Source: Neostapfia colusana
Taxonomy: Eukaryota > Streptophyta > Magnoliopsida > Poales > Poaceae
Reading direction: 5' to 3'
DNA: 64,000 nt
NCBI GenBank assembly: GCA_030760725.1
Contig: JASWHV010000003.1
Span: forward strand, 63,631,264 to 63,695,263
The notes beneath the pieces were generated by a model. That model searched no databases, was not told the origin of the DNA, and was given only the letters and a program-made list of their open reading frames with translations. Shown piece after piece: positions 11,611 to 22,336 of this stretch. Each line of letters starts with the position of its first letter. The first letter of the stretch is position 1. A program made the position numbers and the translations under genes.

Positions 11611-12351
11611 TTAAAATATAACATTTTCAAAAACTCGAAAATATGAAATATTCGGCTTGTTACCTGTGAGTAGTTCATATGAAGTTTTCTTGAGTAACCG
11701 ATGAAGATATAGTCGGTTTATGGCGTGACAAGTGGTGTTAACCGCTTCAGCCCAAAACCTGTCCGAAGTCTTGTATTCATCGAGCATGGTCCTCGTCATC
11801 TCAATGAGAGTTCTGTTCTTCATTTCGGCTACTCCGTTTTGTTGAGGAGTATATGGTGCTGAAAATTCGTGCTTTATCCCTTCTTCGTCTAGGTACTCCT
11901 CAACTTGGGTGTTCTTGAATTCTGTCCGATTGTCACTTCGTATGTTCTTGATCTTCAATGAGAATTCATTTTGGGCACGCTTGATGAACTTCTTGAGGGT
12001 TCCTTGAGTTTCTATCTTATCATGCAAAAATAAAACCCACGTGAAGCGTGAAAAATCATCAACAATGACTAGACTGTATTTGTTACCGCCGATGCTTATG
12101 TAAGCAATTGGACCAAATAGATCCATGTGGAGGAGCTCAAGCGGTCTTGTTGTAGTCATGACATTCTTCGCGGGATGGGGTGTTCCTACTTGCTTCCCTG
12201 CTTGGCACGCTCTACACGGCCTGTCTTTCTCAAAAACAACATCCTTTAAACCTCGGATGTGATCGCCTTTGAGGAGTTTTTGAAGATTCCTCACACCAAC
12301 ATGTGCTAGCCGTCTATGCCACAGCCAACCCATGTTGGTCTTTGCAATCAA
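11611..12351 (-). pseudogene. Copia integrase
   Basis: Integrase inserts the cDNA into the genome. The HHCC zinc finger is visible (WHRRLAHVGVRN and CRACQAGK). The catalytic D,D35E core shows LLHMDLFGP, IRSDNRTEF and QQNGVAEMKNR. The usual Gly after SDN is Arg and the usual Arg after AE is Met, so the copy has drifted. The C-terminus breaks at KPNISYFRVFENVIF, where a shift removes the expected continuation. Confidence 0.88.
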
Positions 12352-12402
12352 GCATGTGTCAAGTTTGGCTTTATCTTTGTTGAAGTCAACTAGATAAAGT
12401 TT

Positions 12403-13157
12403 TCACTTCAACACACCCTTGAATGCAATTGAGTTATCACTCCTTCTAAAGACAGTCACACCCTCATTAGTGAATAAGCAATTATAACCCTTGTCACATA
12501 ATTGAGATATGGACAAAAGGTTATAATCCAAGGAGTCAACGTGTAAAACATGAGAGAGAGTATGTTGTGACGAAATTGCAACTTTACCGGTACCAAGCAC
12601 TCTTCCTTGACTATTATCATCAAAGTAAATGCCTTCCCTTGGATCTTCATTTTCATCATATTCCACGAACATTCTTCTTTCTCCGGTCATGTGATTGGTG
12701 CATCCACTATCTATCACCCATTTTGCTCCACCGGATGAATAAGTCTGCAAAAACAATTTATGCCTTGGTCTTAGATACCCAAGCTTGCTTGGGTCCTTTG
12801 AGGTTAGTCACAAGTGATTTGGGCACCCACACATGACACTTGGTGTTCCCATGGCGTGGCCCAACATATTTAGCATAAACTCTTCCAAGATTACTTTTCA
12901 TAAGTACATATGAAGTATCAAAAGTTCTAAATAGAAGTTGTTGTTCATATGTGTTCACAGTGTTAGATTTATCAACATTATTAAGTTTTCCAACTTGAGA
13001 AGGGTTTCCCTTGACAAAGGCAATGCACCTCTTGTTATTCTTGTGGTTTCTAGCGTTTTGCTTTTCATCACTAGAATATCCAATGCCATATTTGACATTA
13101 GAAGGTCTTGTGACCGAGTATGCACTGCGTGCATACTTGATCTTCTCCTTCTCAAAT
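12403..13157 (-). pseudogene. Copia gag-pol linker and protease, truncated by B1
   Basis: The protease motif is WVIDSGCTNHMTGERRMF. Upstream is the region ending WVPKSLVTNLKGPKQAWV, which in this lineage precedes the protease. There is a one-frame break between 12756 and 12758. The 5' edge is KYARSAYSV and FEKEKIKYAR at the B1 junction. Residues beyond FEKEK in that frame belong to the B1 LTR and are not copia. Confidence 0.82.
13153..13157. other. Left target-site flank of B1 (CAAAT)
   Basis: These are the five bases before the B1 LTR terminus TGTGACGCCC at 13158. The matching right copy should lie past the window end, beyond A2. Confidence 0.6.
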
Positions 13158-13838
13158 TGTGACGCCCTCAATTCTGTGGAAAACCACGGAACCGAGAACT
13201 GATGCATATGTGTGCCCAGGATGTTCATCACACATATACATATGTTCCACAAACTGAATTCAGAATATATTTTACCATGAATAACAGGGTTTATTACAAA
13301 GTGTCATGAGTCTTGGACTCATGCTAACAGCGGAAATCTTATCTAAGCAGCAAAAGTCTAAATCTAAGCAGCGGAAGTCTTTATTCTAGTGCGGAAGAAA
13401 TCTAAGCAGCAGCAGTGGCTCCATCTCTATTCCATCCCCACAGGCAAGGTTGATGACAGATTACACGCCTATTGCTCCACTTGGTCTTCATAGTAATCTT
13501 CTCCTGTTGCTGATGATGAAATAATAATGCAAGTTTGAGTACAACGATGTACTCAGCAAGTGCGGGAAAATATGGTATGTAGCTCACAACAAGGTAGGTA
13601 TAAAAAGGCTCATTGCATAAAGCAAAGTTATTTCTCAAACCATGATAAAAACAACAACTCAGCTTTAATTGAATGTAATCCCAACATGTATTAAAATACC
13701 AGCATACCTCCATTATGTTTCATCACTTTCCAGACATTAATCTTTCTCAACTATGCTCACGAATACCTTCTCGTATTCGCTACCATCTCACGAATACCAT
13801 CTCGTATTCGCTACCATTTCATCTCATAAACAATTCCG
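13158..13838 (-). repeat. B1 3' LTR, first piece
   Basis: This piece starts TGTGACGCCC (the LTR end in element orientation) and is broken at 13838 by P. It matches 40289-40975, 43070-43745 and 51417-52105. It contains two copies of CACGAATACC/CTCGTATTCG separated by a short spacer. Confidence 0.92.
13834..13838. other. Left TSD of P (TTCCG)
   Basis: TTCCG at 13834-13838 is repeated at 19708-19712. One copy restores the B1 LTR sequence seen at 40970 and 43740. Confidence 0.93.
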
Positions 13839-16800
13839 TGTAAAATCCCCAAAAAGTGGTAGCAAGAAAAATTCAGCTCATGTACACTTAGGAAAAATGA
13901 GGGGAATTAAAACTTTGAATTATAACGGTGAAGGTTCAAAGTGAGGACTCAAACTTCCCAAAACTTCCAAACATAAAGATCTAAATTCATAACTTGGATC
14001 CTCATAGTCCAAATATTCACCCTTCCAAATTTCAGCTCATTTGGAGGAGTTTCAATATTTGTTTGTGATTAAAAGGAGGAACCTTCTAATCTGAATTTCA
14101 AATTCAGTTTCAAATTCCAATTCCCTCAATTTGTAAATTTGGTTCCACAAATGTGTTCTCCACATTTGAATTAGAAGCCATGCCAAAAAATAGAAACTTT
14201 GGAGTTGGTTTGCTATGTTTTTGGAGCAAGGCAAATGGGAGAATTCAAATTCTATTTCAAATTCAAATGACCAAACACAATTCAAACTTCACACCAGAAT
14301 TCAAATCATTTGAATTCAGCAAGTTTAAACCATGACTTGGTGTGAAAGTATAGCCTTAAATGTTGAGTAGTTGGGAGAGAAATATCAGTGAAAAATTTGA
14401 TTAAAAAGGAGGAAGTGGGACTCAGGGGTCAGCCTCACAAAGGGGCTGCCGCCTCTGCCGACTTCGGTCGAACACCAAGCGGCCTCCAGCTCCCGGTTGA
14501 ACCCGCGCCCGAGGGAGAGCACTGCGCCACCGCCTGCTGCCTGGATTTGCTCGGCTGGATCACGGCAAGGAGTGCACCGAAGCTATTTCGTTTTCCCTCA
14601 GCTCTTACTCGCGCCTCAGTTGCTTCCTTCACGCAGAGCACTGCCCCCGGTTCCTCCCGATCAACCACAGCCTCCCGAGCTCGGTTGCTCGAGCTATCCA
14701 CAGCAAAGAGTAGCGCCTTGACGTGCTCTAGCTCCTCCTAGAATTTCCTCCAAGGTTTCCGATCTGAGCTGCTCACAAAACACGGGTTTGCGGCAAAGTG
14801 TTCGGGTGCACCGAACCTCATCGTCTCGGCTCACCGTCGACAGCCTCATCCGGCCACCTTCTTCCCCAACTTGCTGTACACGAAAGGTGCGTTTGCATGT
14901 CCTAATCGTGTAGCCAGAGGCTGTTTAGCGGTTGCTAGAACCGGTGGAGAGAATTTTGCCGTTTCCCGAAACTGTGTGCAGGCGGGTAGTGCTCGGTCTA
15001 ACCAAAAATTCATGTTGCACGATCCACTAGAGCTCGAGCAAGCTTGCACACAATTTCCATACTGCCTAGCGCCTCTCCTCGATGAAGAACCGAGCGAAAA
15101 TGTCAAGAAATGAGGAAGTTCTAGCTGCTTTCTTAGTCGCCGGTGCAAAAAGCACCTCGGGTCACCGTGGAGCCACTGGTTGCCGGTTGTTTCACCGGCG
15201 TTAGAGGCCATTACTAGCTTCTGCATCTTCCACTGGTGCTCTAGATCCCGAGAGCTGATCATTTGGTGGAGGAATGAGGGTTCCCGACCTCACCGGAGTT
15301 TAAAACCCTGCTATCACCGGTGCGCGCCACCTTCCGGTGAGTTTTGGCCGCCGACGACACCACCAGCGTGTTCAGCGGGGTAAATAACGGAGGAGCGGCG
15401 GGATTTGGCCCGGAAGGCGGCCGGGAAGGCCTTTCCCTCCACCCTCGCTGGAGCAATGCCGCGGGTTCCTCTGTTTGGCGCGAGGTAGAAGAGGGAGCTG
15501 ACGGGTGGGCCCCACAGCCAGGATTTAAACATTTCCAGATTTTCCTAATTCAGTTCAAACTTTGGAGACCCATAACTTTGTGTAGAAAACTCTAAAAAGG
15601 GTGAGACCAATTTTGTTGGAATTCTCATGAGGAGTACTTCACAGAGAAATAAATTGCTTGCTATGAAAAGGCCCAGGAATTTCTGTAGAATTGTTTTTAG
15701 TAAATCCTTTAGAGATTTATTACAGGAGCAATTGTTTATGAAACATTCCCAAATTTGGGAAAGCAAATCCTTTTAATGGTAACTGATCTCCAGTAAAAAT
15801 TTGGGCTTCATTGGAGTTCATTTGCTAGGTCAAATTGCCTTCAAAAGTTCAGCCTTTATTTGGAAATTTAAGTTTAAACAGAAACTTTTCCAGAACTTCT
15901 ATCCAAGTCCAAAAATTCATACCTCTCTGTTGGTAGCTCCAAAAATGGTGAAACAAATTTTGTTAGAACCATGGAGACTTACCCTTATCAGATCTTTCAG
16001 TTTTAGCTATGTCAAAACTCCTGATTTGGGCTCAAAATTCAGAGAAGCCTTGTACTTGTAGGAATTTTAAAGACTACACTGTGCAATGATATTTCTCCAA
16101 ATTTTGCTCAGATCATCCTTAGAGGGTCTAGTCTTCACTGTAAAGATCCCAAAGCCAATTAAGGATCCTAAATAGCAGTAGCTATGAATAGAACTTTACT
16201 TCTTATAAGTCCTTAATACTTATACATATATTTTGTTACATTTCATAATAGTGACCGAAGTTGAGGACGCACCGGAGCCCTTGGACGTCCTTCCACCAGA
16301 AGCTGACTTCCCATTTAACTCGCAACCAGGCAAGCCCCAGTTTGCACTTAAGTGCCTTTTATAAAGTTTTTTATTTGTATCACTTATGTCTAGGTTGAAA
16401 TGTATGCATTAGAGTTAGGGTGATTGAAACCCCACTTGCATAACCTTTTAACTCCTATGATGGGTTGGGTAGTTTACAGACTCGACGAGTAGAGAATGCT
16501 CTGCTAAAATGCTTAGGAACTCAGTAGAAGTCGAGTGGTTGGAAGCTACTCGCGAGATAGTACTTATTACACGGAATGAAAAGAGGTAGAAAATGGCTTG
16601 GGTGTAAAAATGAGACCCAGCAGGGGGGATAGGATGCAGTGAGCAGAGGTCTCACGTGCGTAGCCCTTTTGGCGTTGGTTGAGGACCGTCCGTGTGCGGC
16701 CCTGCTGGACATGTATCGAACAGTACCGGATGCATACTGGCATATGGGAATCAGGAAACCGATGTAATTGGTTAACCTGGGTGACGAGCCTTACCCAACC

Positions 16801-17766
16801 ATTTTATAGGAGTGGGTTGAGGGTAGCAAGGTGTAAATCTGCCGGTGGGCACAGTCACGCTCCACGCGGGGACCTCCTGCCCGTTACGGATGGACCGGTT
16901 TGGCATTTGGGTTGCCTTTGAAAGGTTGTTGCATACAACAGAGTAGGAAGGGGTGTGGAATCACACTTCTGAAAGTGGGTGTATGTGACGTGTTATCCGG
17001 GTGTCTTCTGATTGCAATCACCGTCCCTTGTGGTTATTTGAGTACCCGCTTGTTCACTACGCTGTGACGTAGTAAGAAGTGAAATAAGCCAACTGAATAT
17101 GCTGCTTTGAATTATAAATAACTTGAAACCTTGTATGCTGTAGTTATAGAGCTAATTAAGTTTATATTCCACTTTAGGCATCATCACATCGGAGGAAAGC
17201 GTTTCATGTTTGATTGTGGCCTTCCGATGTGAGGGCTGCCTAAGGCTCAATAAACTGTTGCTATAAAACTGAAAGTAAGGATCAACATGTAGGCGTGTCT
17301 TTATTGCAAAGTCCTTTTTCCTATGTTACACATCCGGTCATGTAGAGTTCCATGCCTAGGGTTGTCGGTTAAGCCTTGCTGAGCCATCGTGCTCACGGTT
17401 ACAATATTTTGAGCTGTGTGCAGGTGAGGGTTATGAGGAAAGTTCCGAGGATGAGGCGATGCCCCCGTCGGGGTACACGGCCGAGCTGGAGCCTTGCACG
17501 CCGCCATGATCCTCCGGTTCCATGCTGCTAGTGTGTAGTATCCCTGGGCTCGACGGTTGCACTTTTTCTTAATTAGGATTTGAGAGTAGCTATGTATATA
17601 ACTTCTGCTGTATAATTAAGTTTTGTAAAAAGACTTCCGCTATTTTATATCAAATAAAAGTTTGTATGTTGTTCTTTAATCTCTTCGTATGTGCTATTGG
17701 GTGCCGCATCGCACGACACCACCCTATGTGATCCTGGAGTGGGTGAACCACGGGGTGGTCCCCACA
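13839..17766 (+). repeat. 5' LTR of P (3928 bp)
   Basis: The first 500 bp is AT-rich with many AATTCAAATT motifs. 14390-15520 is GC-rich, with only antisense-overlapping short frames and no recognisable domain. 15540-16080 has several related segments (GGTGARACMAATTTTGTT). 16600-17060 has several short inverted repeats such as CTACG...CGTAG and CCTTTGAAAGG. Near 17650 an AATAAAAG poly(A)-like signal precedes the terminus CCCCACA. Confidence 0.82.
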
Positions 17767-17770
17767 TACG

Positions 17771-17783
17771 TGGTATCAGAGCT
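17771..17783 (+). other. Primer-binding site of P
   Basis: TGGTATCAGAGCT lies 4 bases after the LTR end and matches the tRNA-Met-type primer site of many plant LTR elements. Downstream bases (GCATTGGG) diverge from the sites in A and B. Confidence 0.85.
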
Positions 17784-19246
17784 GCATTGGGAATAGCACG
17801 CTCGAAAAGAGCCTATTTTGAAAATTTAGAAGTAGTCGAGTGAGAATTAGTCATTAAGCCCACATAAGGTCTATGATAGTACTAGATATGATGGTGGAAA
17901 AGCTAACCTACTTGTTATACATTCTGTAATGACGCTCTGATGTCAGGTAAGAGGTAAGGTACGCCACCGCAGGCGGATCAATTGCGGTAAGCTCGCCATA
18001 TGAGCAATAGTATGGAATGGTTTACCGTGGCTTGGCACGGTAGTTAATATGAGTCTCTGAACCTCTCAATGGTTCTGAGAGCATATGAAAACACTGATCT
18101 CCAGCATGCTTTAGGCAAAAGTGAGAATACCCCATCGTGTGGTAAGCAACACGATAGTATGCAACTCTTGAACGTTCAATGTTCAAAGGGACATACGCAG
18201 CGCTCGCCATCGGCGTGCCTCAACGGTCATGAGGCAGTAGGTGGTATCCGTTGGGTTGATAAAATTCCCAACCGTGACGACCCGTTCGCGCTCTACTCGG
18301 GTTCCCCGTCGTGTGGTGTGAAAACACGACCATGTACCTTGAGACATGGCTTGACTCAAGGATGATCCGTATGGCAATGATACGGACCATATGTTTTTAT
18401 TATGATATGGAACTGCCTGAAATGTCAAAAACCTTTGTGTGCACCATTATTGTGTGTTCTTCTGCAGGTACATTAACCACGTTAGTGCATGACGTTAGCA
18501 ACCGTTTGTGAGTGACGTTCTTAGTTCCACCATTTGACACGTATATGCCGGAATACTGGCTTAGGATTTTTCTTTGGTGAGGAAACGTAGTACCGAGACT
18601 GCATAAAAGGATATTTTTAAAGAAAAGAGTTAAAATGTAGTTTAGGATTCCATTTAGGGGTTATTGAACTCCCATATTGAATAAAGAGTCAATTGGGAGT
18701 ATAGATTCAATCTCTAAGACTTAGGAACAGGGTATAACTTAGGATTGGTTGAACCAATGGGGGTGTGGGATACCATTCTGGAAAGGTTTTGAAGTCCTCT
18801 ACAACTTTTCTGTAGAGCTCCAGAACATAATTTCCTTCCAAATGGATGAAAATCTCAGATGACTATACACTGTCCAGAAACAGGGCAGACCAAAATGCTT
18901 TCTGGAATTTTCTGTATTTCAACCACAATTTTCTGTAGAAAAATTTCTAAGGGTCAAGCAAGACATCGTTGGAAAATATAGGAAATGTGCTACAAGTTTG
19001 TAGTTCAGTGTTTTCCAAGATTGAGGACTGAATTAGTTGGAATTTTGTGAACAATACAGCCCCTTACAAAGGAGGTGCTGTCAAAATTCCTGAGAAAATT
19101 CTGTCTAATTATAGAAATCATAACTCACAAACTAGGAAGGCTATGGAGGCAAATAAATACAATCTGGATTCCTTGTTGTATTTACTACAACTTTGTTGTT
19201 GAACTCTAGTCCAGATTTTGCCTCCAAGGGGGCCAAAACAGTTCCA
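17784..19246 (+). other. Residual internal region of P, with a chain of stem-loops
   Basis: No gag or pol is present. 17967-18386 holds about ten perfect or near-perfect short inverted repeats in a row, described as a separate feature. 18600-19240 is AT-rich with recurring CTGTAGA, TTTTCTGTA and GGAATTTT motifs and no frame above about 65 codons. The 3' LTR fragment begins abruptly at 19247, which marks a deletion endpoint. Confidence 0.7.
17967..18386 (+). other. Tandem stem-loop cluster after the P primer site
   Basis: Arms read directly are: CCGCA/TGCGG (17967, 17983); GCTC/GAGC (17991, 18002); TACCGTG/CACGGTA (18023, 18036); GAACC/GGTTC (near 18058, 18071); ATCGTGT/ACACGAT (18134, 18149); TTGAACGTTCAA (18168); TGCCTCA/TGAGGCA (18216, 18230); TTGGG/CCCAA (18251, 18267); GTCGTGT/ACACGAC (18308, 18324); CCTTGAG/CTCAAGG (18337, 18355); and TCCGTAT/ATACGGA (18366, 18380). 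Such density suggests a structured leader RNA, for example for packaging or dimerisation. That role is inference. Confidence 0.7.
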
Positions 19247-19707
19247 TGCAAAGTTCTTTTTCCTGTCTTACACATCCTGTCATGTAGAGTTCCATGCCTA
19301 GGGTTGTCGGTTAAGCCTTGCTGAGCCATCGTGCTCACGGTTGCAATATTTTGAGCTGTGTGCAGGTGAGAGTTATGAGGAAGGTTCCGAGGACGAGGCG
19401 ATGCCCCTGTCGGGGTACACAGCCGAGCTGGAGCCTTGCACGCCGCCGTGATCCTCCGGTTCCATGCTGCTAGTGTGTAGCGTCCCCGGGATGGACGGCT
19501 GCACTTTTGCTTAGTTAGGATTTGAGAGTAGCTATGTATATAACTTCCGCTGTATAATTAAGTTTTGTAAAAAGACTTCTGCTGTTTATATCAAATAAAA
19601 GTTTGTATGTTGTTCTTTAATCTCTTCGTGTGTGCTGTTGGGTGCCGCATCGCACGGCACCACCCTATGCAATCCTGGAGTGGGTGAACCACGGGGTGGT
19701 CCCCACA
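19247..19707 (+). repeat. 3' LTR fragment of P (last 461 bp)
   Basis: It is nearly identical to 17305-17766, including TGCCTAGGGTTGTCGG, the AATAAAAG signal and the terminal GGTCCCCACA. The remaining 3.4 kb of this LTR is absent. The right TSD TTCCG follows at 19708. Confidence 0.9.
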
Positions 19708-19839
19708 TTCCGTCTCACACCGAGACCAATCTCATTGCCATGACTCAACATTCATGCAACCAAGTCTTATCACCCGGACTCAACAGTCCCGAAAACCAAA
19801 CCAAAAACAAACCATAACCAAAATTCATCCATCTAATCA

Positions 19840-20285
19840 TGTGGGTTGTCCAGACGCTCGTGACCGTAAGCTCGACTATCATGATAGTTTTAAGACTCTG
19901 CAGAGTTTGTACCACTTTACCCACAAGTTTGTGATTTCGTCACCCGTCGGCGACTGCAGAACCTCCATTATACCAGTACACAACCGTCAGTGTATGGTCA
20001 AGAGATCACAAAATAGCCTTTACAAAGGGGTTACTAGATGTATGGACTCACTAAGGTTTCACCAGGAGGCTAGAATCTCCAATTCTCCCACCCACGAGCC
20101 CCCTCTTGTGCCATGCAGTTCCCAGGGCAGTCCTCACTCGACTCCCATTCCCCGCGCCTTCCACGGTCCATAACAATCTAGTAACTTACATAATTACTCA
20201 GCTAAGCCGCACCCATACTTGGCCTTGTGGTGGCACAGTTATCCTGGCATGGCTCGCATGAACCGGTCCTTAGATCTACGGCAAG
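19840..20285 (-). other. Conserved structured block in family B LTR (B1 3' copy)
   Basis: Read on the minus strand it matches the family A block at 7970-8450 island by island. The stem CTATCATGATAG at 19876-19887 corresponds to CTGTCATGACAG in A0, so an A-T pair has become a G-C pair with complementarity kept. The other family B copies are at about 41087-41540, 43870-44310 and 52240-52690. Confidence 0.65.
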
Positions 20286-21211
20286 TAAAATCACCATCTC
20301 ATTCTACCTCATTCGCAAACCCAGGCTTGCCTAGATCTCCCTCCGATCCATGTTCATAAACAACATCAGTTTATCATTATCATTACGAGCGCAGTTAGCT
20401 AGACACATCTATCTCGCTTCCCAAAATCCCGTGGACTCAGCGAAGCAAAAATAAAAACCATACCCGACTCATAAACTTCCCTGGCGACAAGGGTAGTTTA
20501 ACCAAAACTAGTAAACTCCTACGAAAGGGTTTCCCATCATGTTTGACTCAGCACACACACCTTTCCGCAAACAAAATAGTTTTTCCAAAACATAGGATCA
20601 ATATGGTCAAGGGGCACTTGCCTTGTTCTTGCGGTTCCGGTTGCGCTTGGATCTCGAAATCTTGTTGTTGCAGCTCGTCGTAGACAGCTCCCTAAGCTTG
20701 TCCTTCTATGCACGATCACGCACATACAAGATTCATAGCAATCAATACCATGCACAAACTCTAATCAAGATGCGATGATGCATATGCATGCTAATTCCTA
20801 TGATGCAAATTTTTATTAGATCGGTTGTATGTGTCCTTGTATTTTTGCATGGGTTTTATGGTGAACAGAGTTGTAGAGATCAATTGTGGACATGGCGATG
20901 ATCTTGACTTTAGATCAAACTGATCAACACGTGATCTGTCCACCAAAAAGCTTCTGTTCGAAAGAAATTGAAGAACAGATGCAAAGAAAACGCGATGATG
21001 TCGTAAGGTGGTATTGAAGACCTACCTTCTGTTCTTCTTGGTCTCGGGGTCCTTCTCCTAGCAAGACAGATTGTCGGGGCTCTCTTCCGGCGATCTCCGG
21101 CGACTGAACTCCAGCGAAGGGGTTTACTCGGCGAGCTGGAGCTAGGGCTCTAAGTTGTCGGCTCAGGAGGTGGAAAAGAAGTTCGTGGTTGCGGCCAAAG
21201 GTTTTCGGTTC

Positions 21212-21219
21212 TATTTATA
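21212..21219 (-). promoter_or_regulatory. TATA box of B1 3' LTR
   Basis: The minus strand reads TATAAATAG within GTTTATAAATAGAACCG. The equivalents are at 42470-42477 (B1 5' LTR), 45263-45270 and 53630-53637 (B2). It lies about 190 bp downstream of the G-box array in element orientation. Confidence 0.75.
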
Positions 21220-21406
21220 AACAGGAAGAGAAGAGTCCTAATCTATTTGGATTTTGAATGAGAGTCCTATTCAAATAGTTTTTGAATCTTAACAACTTAT
21301 CTTTAGTTGATTTGGTGCAGTAGCAACGTGGAATTTGTGTCGGTTTCCTCCCCGTACAGAAGCGAAACTGCTTCAAATCTCGTCACCCTTGCGGTAATGA
21401 GCCCCG

Positions 21407-22165
21407 GAAGCTCCACGTGTCCTGCGGAACCTGGGCTCCCTTTTTCCTCAGAGACAAGCTCCGGTTGTGCCGCGTGTCAGGCGGGCGAAACCTCCCTCTC
21501 CTTCAGAGGTGAGCTCCACGTGCGCCACGTGTTCTGGCAGGCGGGACCCCCTCTCTCCAGAGGCGAGCTCCGCGTGCGCCATGTGTCAGTTCCGGACCTC
21601 CCCCTCTCTTCGGAGGTAGCTCCGAGGGAGCCATGTGTCAATTCCGGACCTCCCCTTTCTTCGGAGGTGCCTCCGGATGTGCCACGTGTCCTAACAGCGC
21701 CAGACTTCCTTTCTTCTTAGAGACGAGCTCCGAGGTCTACACGTGTCCAATAGTAAGGAACCTCTCAGAGATGAGCTCCGGAGGTGACACGCGTCCATCA
21801 GCGTCGGACCTCCCGGAGGTAAGCTCCGGAGGTGACACGTGTCCAATGAGACCGGACCTCTCGGAGGTGAGCTCCGAGAGCGACACGTGTCTGGCGGGGC
21901 CGGACCTCTCGGAGGTGAGCTCCGAGAGCGACACGTGTCCCGCGCGGCTGGTCCTTTTTTTCCGCGGTGAATAGCTTCGCAGCCGACACGTGTCCTTCGG
22001 GACTTGTCTCGCTCCTCTGCAGAGGCTAGCTCCGGGGGCAACACGTGTTCCATGGGGTCGGACCTCTCCCCCTTTTGTGGGGATGAGCCCTGTGCCTGCC
22101 ACGTAGCCAGTTTAGCGACGGACCCCTCCCCATTTGCGAAGATGAGCTCCGAACATGCCACGTGG
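21407..22165 (-). promoter_or_regulatory. U3 array of about 15 G-box/ABRE-like repeats (B1 3' LTR)
   Basis: About 15 units of 50-60 bp each carry CACGTG or a near variant, often as the perfect palindrome GACACGTGTC. Sites are near 21413, 21467, 21524, 21580, 21633, 21683, 21740, 21788, 21835, 21884, 21933, 21985, 22039, 22100 and 22159. Between sites lies a GGACCTCC..GGAGGTGAGCTCCG inverted motif. CACGTG and ACGTGTC are known binding cores for plant bZIP (ABA-response) and bHLH factors. Activity here is inferred. Confidence 0.8.
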
Positions 22166-22322
22166 CCAGAGAGCCGCGGGAGTTGTCTTCGGCGCTCTCT
22201 GTACACTAGAATTTGCTCTTTTTGGCTAACTTTTTGATTCTTTCTCAGTTTCAACTTATTTTAAAAGTGTTTTTCTACATGAAACATGAATAGATGCAGA
22301 ACCCGAAAATGAGGGTGTTACA

Positions 22323-22336
22323 AATCTACCCCCCTT
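22323..22336 (-). other. Polypurine tract of B1
   Basis: On the minus strand AAGGGGGGTAGATT lies directly before the LTR terminus TGTAACACCC. The same tract is seen in B2 at 46183-46196. Confidence 0.9.

Larger units (their letters stand above)
9324..13157 (-). mobile_element. C: 3' part of a Ty1/copia element (Maximus/SIRE-like)
   Basis: On the minus strand the fragment runs gag/pol linker, protease, integrase, reverse transcriptase, RNase H. That is the copia order, with integrase before reverse transcriptase. Its 5' part is cut off at 13157 by B1. Its 3' LTR is not seen: the sequence from 9324 to 9526 is non-coding, and the CA repeat and A0 follow. The Maximus/SIRE assignment comes from remembered family wording around HTPNLGLWYPKGSKF and LRNELNILDARN and is tentative. 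Confidence 0.85.
13839..19707 (+). mobile_element. P: internally deleted, non-coding LTR retrotransposon
   Basis: P starts TGTAAAATCC, ends GGTCCCCACA, and is flanked by perfect 5-bp TTCCG duplications. A 462-bp terminal segment (17305-17766) is repeated at 19247-19707. After the first copy comes TACG and a primer site TGGTATCAGAGC, so 13839-17766 is a 5' LTR of 3928 bp. The 3' LTR survives only as its last 461 bp. The internal part is only about 1.5 kb and has no gag or pol. It is either a deletion derivative or a non-autonomous element that later lost most of one LTR. Confidence 0.85.
19708..22322 (-). repeat. B1 3' LTR, second piece
   Basis: This continues the LTR after P and ends GAGGGTGTTACA at 22322, next to the polypurine tract. 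In element orientation, the U3 G-box array is at 21407-22165, the TATA box at 21212-21219 and a likely splice donor GTAGGT at 21020-21025. The structured block shared with family A is at 19840-20285. Together with 13158-13838 the LTR is about 3.29 kb. Confidence 0.92.

Noticed and set aside
14388..15595. GC-rich short frames in the P LTR that might be a captured host gene
   Set aside because: Frames overlap on both strands, are short, and show no domain. There is no second copy or exon pattern to support a gene.
13839..19707. P as a Helitron or a DNA transposon
   Set aside because: 5-bp TSD, TG...CA termini, a terminal direct repeat and a tRNA-type primer site all indicate an LTR element.
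21307..22254. Ser/Pro-rich and Arg-rich frames over the family B U3 array
   Set aside because: They come from translation of the 50-60 bp G-box repeats and are present on both strands. They lack conserved ends and lie upstream of the TATA box.
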